From an uncultured Pseudomonadota bacterium (lineage in GTDB: Bacteria > Myxococcota_A > UBA796 > SXON01), in the NCBI GenBank assembly GCA_903921785.1, contig CAIXRH010000084.1, positions 28,571 to 92,570 of the forward strand: DNA of 64,000 nucleotides. Reading direction: 5' to 3'. Below are positions 60,755-64,000 of the stretch, piece by piece (position 1 is the stretch's first letter; the number at the start of each line of letters is the position of its first letter). The notes under the pieces are model-generated. The model did not search any database and was not told the DNA's origin. It saw only the letters and a list, made by a program, of their open reading frames with translations. Both the position numbers and the translations under genes were made by a program.

Positions 60755-62503
60755 TTACTGCGCCGTGTGAGGCGCGGGGTTTCCAGTTACGCCCGCTTCG
60801 CGCACTTCGCGCGACTGGTACCAACGCTCGGTGTCCTCGATCTCCTTATCCCACCCCGGATCAGACACGGCCCGCACGATCATCGCGCCAAGCTCATCTG
60901 GTACAGACAGGCGGGACACTCGAGACAGAGAGCCGGCATAAGCTGCGAGGCCCGTTAGGTGTGCGAAATAGGCCGCTCCGAAATCCTCGCTCTCCTGCCC
61001 GGCCCGAAGCACCCCGGCATGCACTAGCGTGGCCTGTGTTGCTTCCACCAGTATCTCCTGTCGCTGAAGGAACGCCATCTCTCCAAGCAACCCTAGGTGG
61101 CGTTCACGACGTCCCGCTTCATACTCCGCCGTGCGAAGGTAAAACGTCAGCCTACCATGGCCCACCGCACCATCCTCAGCGCCGTGCTTTGTCTCCCCAT
61201 ACGTGCCGATCGCCTTGCCGATGACAAGCCTGGGAGCCGAAAATCCGATCACGTCTCCCGCACTGGGAAACGACGGGACGGGGTGGGAGTGCAACTGCAT
61301 GAGGACCTGCTCGCCTGACAGAATGGCGAGGGCCGTCTGAAGGACCGCAGGGCTCACATCTCCGATGTGCCCCGTATGATCGTGGCGGTAGTTGGGTCGC
61401 CCGGAAGGCGTCCGCGTCAAGACCCCGCTGGCCTCGTGCTCATTCTCACGCTGACTTGCGTAGAGCCGAGAAGAGATCGCCTCTGCTATGTCAGAATCAA
61501 CGGCGATCTCGTTGGGAAGATTTCGTTCGGGAAGAATGGGGCCGTACAGTACAGCAGACAGTTGTTGAGGATCGTCCGTCGCCATTCCGGTGTGGTCTAT
61601 GTGCCGCGATGGCGCGCATCGTAGGGCAACAAACCGATTGACCCCGTCCCCCAATCCGATCGGGTCAGCACCGGTCCACCTCCCCAGCCAAGCTGCGTAG
61701 TACCGCCTCCCGTGGCACTGCAAGCCGGTCTCCTCGTCCCGCTCCATGCCGGTGAACTTGTAGCGTTTCTGGCTGACGAGCGCCGAGTCGCCCGCCCACC
61801 AGGCGGTCGTCCCGTACGGGTGGTACTCCTCATAGGAGACGAGCCCTCCGTCCTCGTCGAGCTCGATCGCCACGGTACCGAGGTGGTCCCCGAGCTGGTA
61901 GCGCAGGACCGGGTCGGGGCTGGTCACCGCGGCGCCCCGGGTGAAGGTCTTGGTCTCGACGAGGAGGACGCTCCCCGCGCCGTCGGCGACATGGAACGTG
62001 GACCGCTCCTCCTCGATGTCGCCGCTCCCGTTGTACTCGCGGTAGACCTCCCACCCGCCGACGTAGAAGCGCTCGCTCGTCGCACTCGTCACGACCCGCT
62101 TGCGCACGCGCTGACCGGCGGCGTTGTAGGCGTAGAACGCCTCGTGCCCGCTGGTCGGGAGCAGCGCGTGGACCATCTGGTCGCGGAAGCTCGTCTCGAT
62201 GTTCGCCGTCGTGCCGCCGCTGCTGAACCGCAGGGTGGGCAGGTACGTGAGGCTCCCGCGGTCGTCGTGGACGTAGTCCTCGGTGATCGTGCCGCTGGTC
62301 GCGCTCACGAGGACCGTGCTCACCAACCGATTGCTGCCGGGTTCGTAGGAGTGCGTCCGCGTCCACTGGGTCGAGCCACCCGCGCCGTGGACGACCTCGG
62401 TGAGGTTGCCCACCTTGTCGTAGTTGCTGTTGCCGCATCGTGACCCCGCCGACATGACCTGAAACTCCGGACGCTCCAGTCCGGGTACACGGTCGGCGGC
62501 CAA
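60755..62503 (-). pseudogene. Rhs C-terminal part with JAMM-like toxin tip, 5' truncated
   Basis: Open frame of 582 codons; Rhs homology starts near 62425 (NYDKVGNLTEV) and lacks the upstream thousand or so residues of a full Rhs. Several YD-type repeats, the DHLGTVAIELDEDG segment and the core end (EEYHPYG to RWTGADPIGLGDG and IDHTGM) are present. The tip (61570 down to 60755) holds a metallopeptidase-like pattern: Glu in ENEHEASGV, then LHSHPVPSFPSAGD (HxH at 61291-61283, then Ser and Asp), like the JAMM/JAB motif and the DUF4329-type domains found in Rhs tips. The DDE transposase gene abuts its 5' end and probably caused the break. A start at ATG 62455 or 62503 may still allow expression. 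Confidence 0.75.
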
Positions 62504-62511
62504 GGGTCAAG

Positions 62512-63939
62512 ATGTCGAAGTCGAAGTCGTCGAAGTCGGGTGAACCTGGACGGGGTCCGGCGACGCTGGCGGCGGCGGAGCCGGTCCCTGCCGTGCAGGA
62601 GATGGAGGGGCCGTCAGCGGGGGGCGAGCCGGTAGGTGTCGCGAGGAAGCGTCGCGCGTTCTCGAATGCTGAGCGGGCGGCAGCGGTGGAGGCGGTGCGG
62701 CGGGAGGGACAAACAGCGGTCGCTCGGCGGCTCGGGATTCCGAAGCAGACGCTGTGGTGGTGGGTCCACCGGTTGGACTTCGCCCCCCTGGTCGCGGACA
62801 AGGCGAAGGAGGAGCCGGCGGTCACGCGCCCCGCGGCGACCTCGACGGAGGCCGCACCGGTGAACGAACCGGCGCCGACGGCGACCGCTCGCCCGACGCG
62901 CAGCACGGCGCGCGCCCGCGTCGCGAGGAGCTACAGCCCGACGCAGGTCGCGCAGGCCTTGGACCGTGTCGCCGAAGTGGGCCTTCGGCCCACTTCGAAG
63001 GAGCTGGGCATCTCGCGCAACGCGTTGCGCGACTGGGAGCGGAAAGTGGAGAAGGCCGCCAAGGGCGAGGGCGTGGCCCCGACCAGCGGACCCGACCCCA
63101 AAAGCATCGAGGAACGACGCGACGCCTCGATTCTCGCGGAGTGGCGGAAGCAGCAGGGGCTCGGGCCGTCGCAGATTCGCAACCAGCTCCGGCGCGCGGG
63201 AGTCAAGGTGTCCGTTCACACCGTCCGCCGGGTGATGGAGGACGCCGGCTATCGCCCGCCGAAGGTCGAACGCCGAGATCACACCGGCGAGTACGAAGCG
63301 GTGCGCCCCAACCAGCTCTGGCACATGGACTTCGTTCATCGATTCATTCACGGACAGAAGGCCTTCATTCTGGCGATCATCGATGACTATTCACGCTTCG
63401 TCACGGGATGGGCGCTCGACGACGCGGAGCGCGCCGACGCCGTGATCACCGCGTTCGAAGGGGCGGTGGGGCGCTACGGGAAGCCCGAGGCGGTGATGAG
63501 CGATGGCGGCTCGGCCTTCTGGGCGTGGAAGGGGTCCAGTCGCTTCACGCGCATCTTGGAGGAGTACGGGATCGACCAGGTGGTGGCGACCACGCCCGAG
63601 CTCAACGGCAAGAGCGAAGTGTTCAACGCCAACCTTCAGAAGGAGCTCTTCAACCGGGTCACCTTCACGGACCTCGGCGACCTCCGCCGGCAGCTCGGCC
63701 CCCACTTCTCCTGGTACAACCACCACCGCACCCACCACGCGCTCGGCGGCCTGCTGGTGCCGGCGGACCGTTTCTACGGACGCGTGGAGGAGGTCCTCTC
63801 GCGCATCGAGGCCGGCGGGGGCGTGCCGGACGCGGCCGACCTCTCGCTCCGGACGTTGGACCTGTTCAAGGTCGTGTCACGGCGCGGAAAGCCGGAGATC
63901 TGGCTGATGGGCCGGAAGATCTTCGAGTCGGAGGCGTAG
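62512..63939 (+). mobile_element. DDE transposase of an IS3/IS481-like insertion sequence
   Basis: 475 residues. Three helix-turn-helix-like regions (about 50-82, 140-175 and 214-245) precede an rve integrase core with D273 (WHMDFVH), D331 (MSDGGSAF) and E369 (PELNGKSE), a D-57-D-37-E spacing. The GLGPSQIRNQLRRAGVKVSVHTVRRVMEDAGY segment is of the IS3/IS481 type. A single continuous frame without OrfA/OrfB shift argues for IS481-like; the long disordered N terminus with an extra HTH is unusual. The insertion probably cut the Rhs gene on the left. No convincing pair of terminal inverted repeats was found; the right end may lie past the window. Confidence 0.85.
62973..62997. repeat. Perfect palindrome inside the transposase gene
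   Basis: CGAAGTGGGCC-TTC-GGCCCACTTCG is an 11-base perfect inverted repeat with a three-base loop, in frame within the transposase coding region (EVGLRPTSK). The arm CGAAGTGGGCC also occurs twice in repeat copy A2 (32129-32139, 32216-32226) and once with one change at 48835-48845. Confidence 0.7.
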
Positions 63940-64000
63940 TCGACGCGTGGCTGGCGAGCGGGGCCCGGGACAGAAGAAGGTACCACCCAAACTTCCCCCG
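63940..64000. other. Right edge after the transposase
   Basis: Sixty-one bases follow the transposase stop. No inverted repeat partner to the left flank (62440-62511) is visible, and no gene begins here. Confidence 0.4.

Noticed and set aside
61600..61660. Frameshift in the core end of the second Rhs
   Set aside because: NRFVALRCAPSRHIDHTGM is diverged from the usual NRYAYxxxxPxxxxDxxGM, but the frame stays open on both sides and the IDHTGM end is in frame.
62440..62511. Left terminal inverted repeat of the insertion sequence
   Set aside because: CCGGAC/GTCCGG near 62470-62490 is a local hairpin; no matching sequence occurs after the transposase before the window ends.
57214..64000. Prophage suggested by the recombinase
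   Set aside because: No capsid, terminase, tail or lysis genes are present; only Rhs cassettes and a transposase.

Overview
The window is high-GC DNA (codon third positions are almost all G/C) from a Gram-negative bacterium that is most probably a myxobacterium or close relative (Myxococcota). The signs are: many small lipoproteins with Asp/Thr/Gly-rich linkers, two secreted proteases that end in a Cys motif, a hydrophobic stretch and an Arg run (MYXO-CTERM-like), MopE-type calcium-repeat and FG-GAP surface proteins, a Tgl/PilF-like TPR lipoprotein, and outer-membrane barrels. Everything here is read from sequence and family knowledge; no search was run.

Layout. 0-6.5 kb: start of a divergent lipoprotein, an Aer-like PAS chemoreceptor, then a minus-strand set of a basic protein, an unknown protein, a radical SAM protein and a coupled outer-membrane barrel. 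6.6-9.7 kb: a VWA membrane protein divergent from a lipoprotein amidase. 9.7-32 kb: mostly housekeeping genes (SGNH hydrolase, thioesterase, rlmN, mtnP, TPR lipoprotein, RodZ-like, mgtE, recO, recD2, NDH-2, gpmI, ltaE) mixed with paralogous lipoproteins and a phosphoesterase-like protein that has lost its metal ligands. 32.4-36.4 kb: a possible gasdermin-like protein, a DUF2277 protein and a seven-repeat MopE/FG-GAP lipoprotein. 36.4-43 kb: polysaccharide genes (O-antigen ligase-like, GT4, nucleotidyltransferase, GT2). 43.1-46.6 kb: a three-subunit molybdenum hydroxylase. 46.6-57.2 kb: exported proteins, including a beta-rich protein and a calpain-like protease that share an N-terminal GNxA motif resembling cargo of extracellular contractile injection systems, a subtilase with a lost catalytic Ser, and two metzincin proteases. 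57.6-64 kb: an accessory island with a tyrosine recombinase, two Rhs toxin tips lying tail to tail with their candidate immunity genes between them, and a DDE transposase.

Two families of intergenic repeats run through the window. Family A has four copies (near 9.7, 11.2, 32.1 and 46.6 kb) built of nested palindromes. Family B has two copies (25.4 and 57.3 kb) sharing an exact 34-bp core in opposite orientation. Most copies sit between the 3' ends of convergent genes.

Most notable points: the inverted pair of Rhs toxin cassettes, one with a JAMM-like metallopeptidase motif; the gasdermin-like candidate; the proteins with an injection-system-like N terminus; two exported pseudo-enzymes; and the repeat families.
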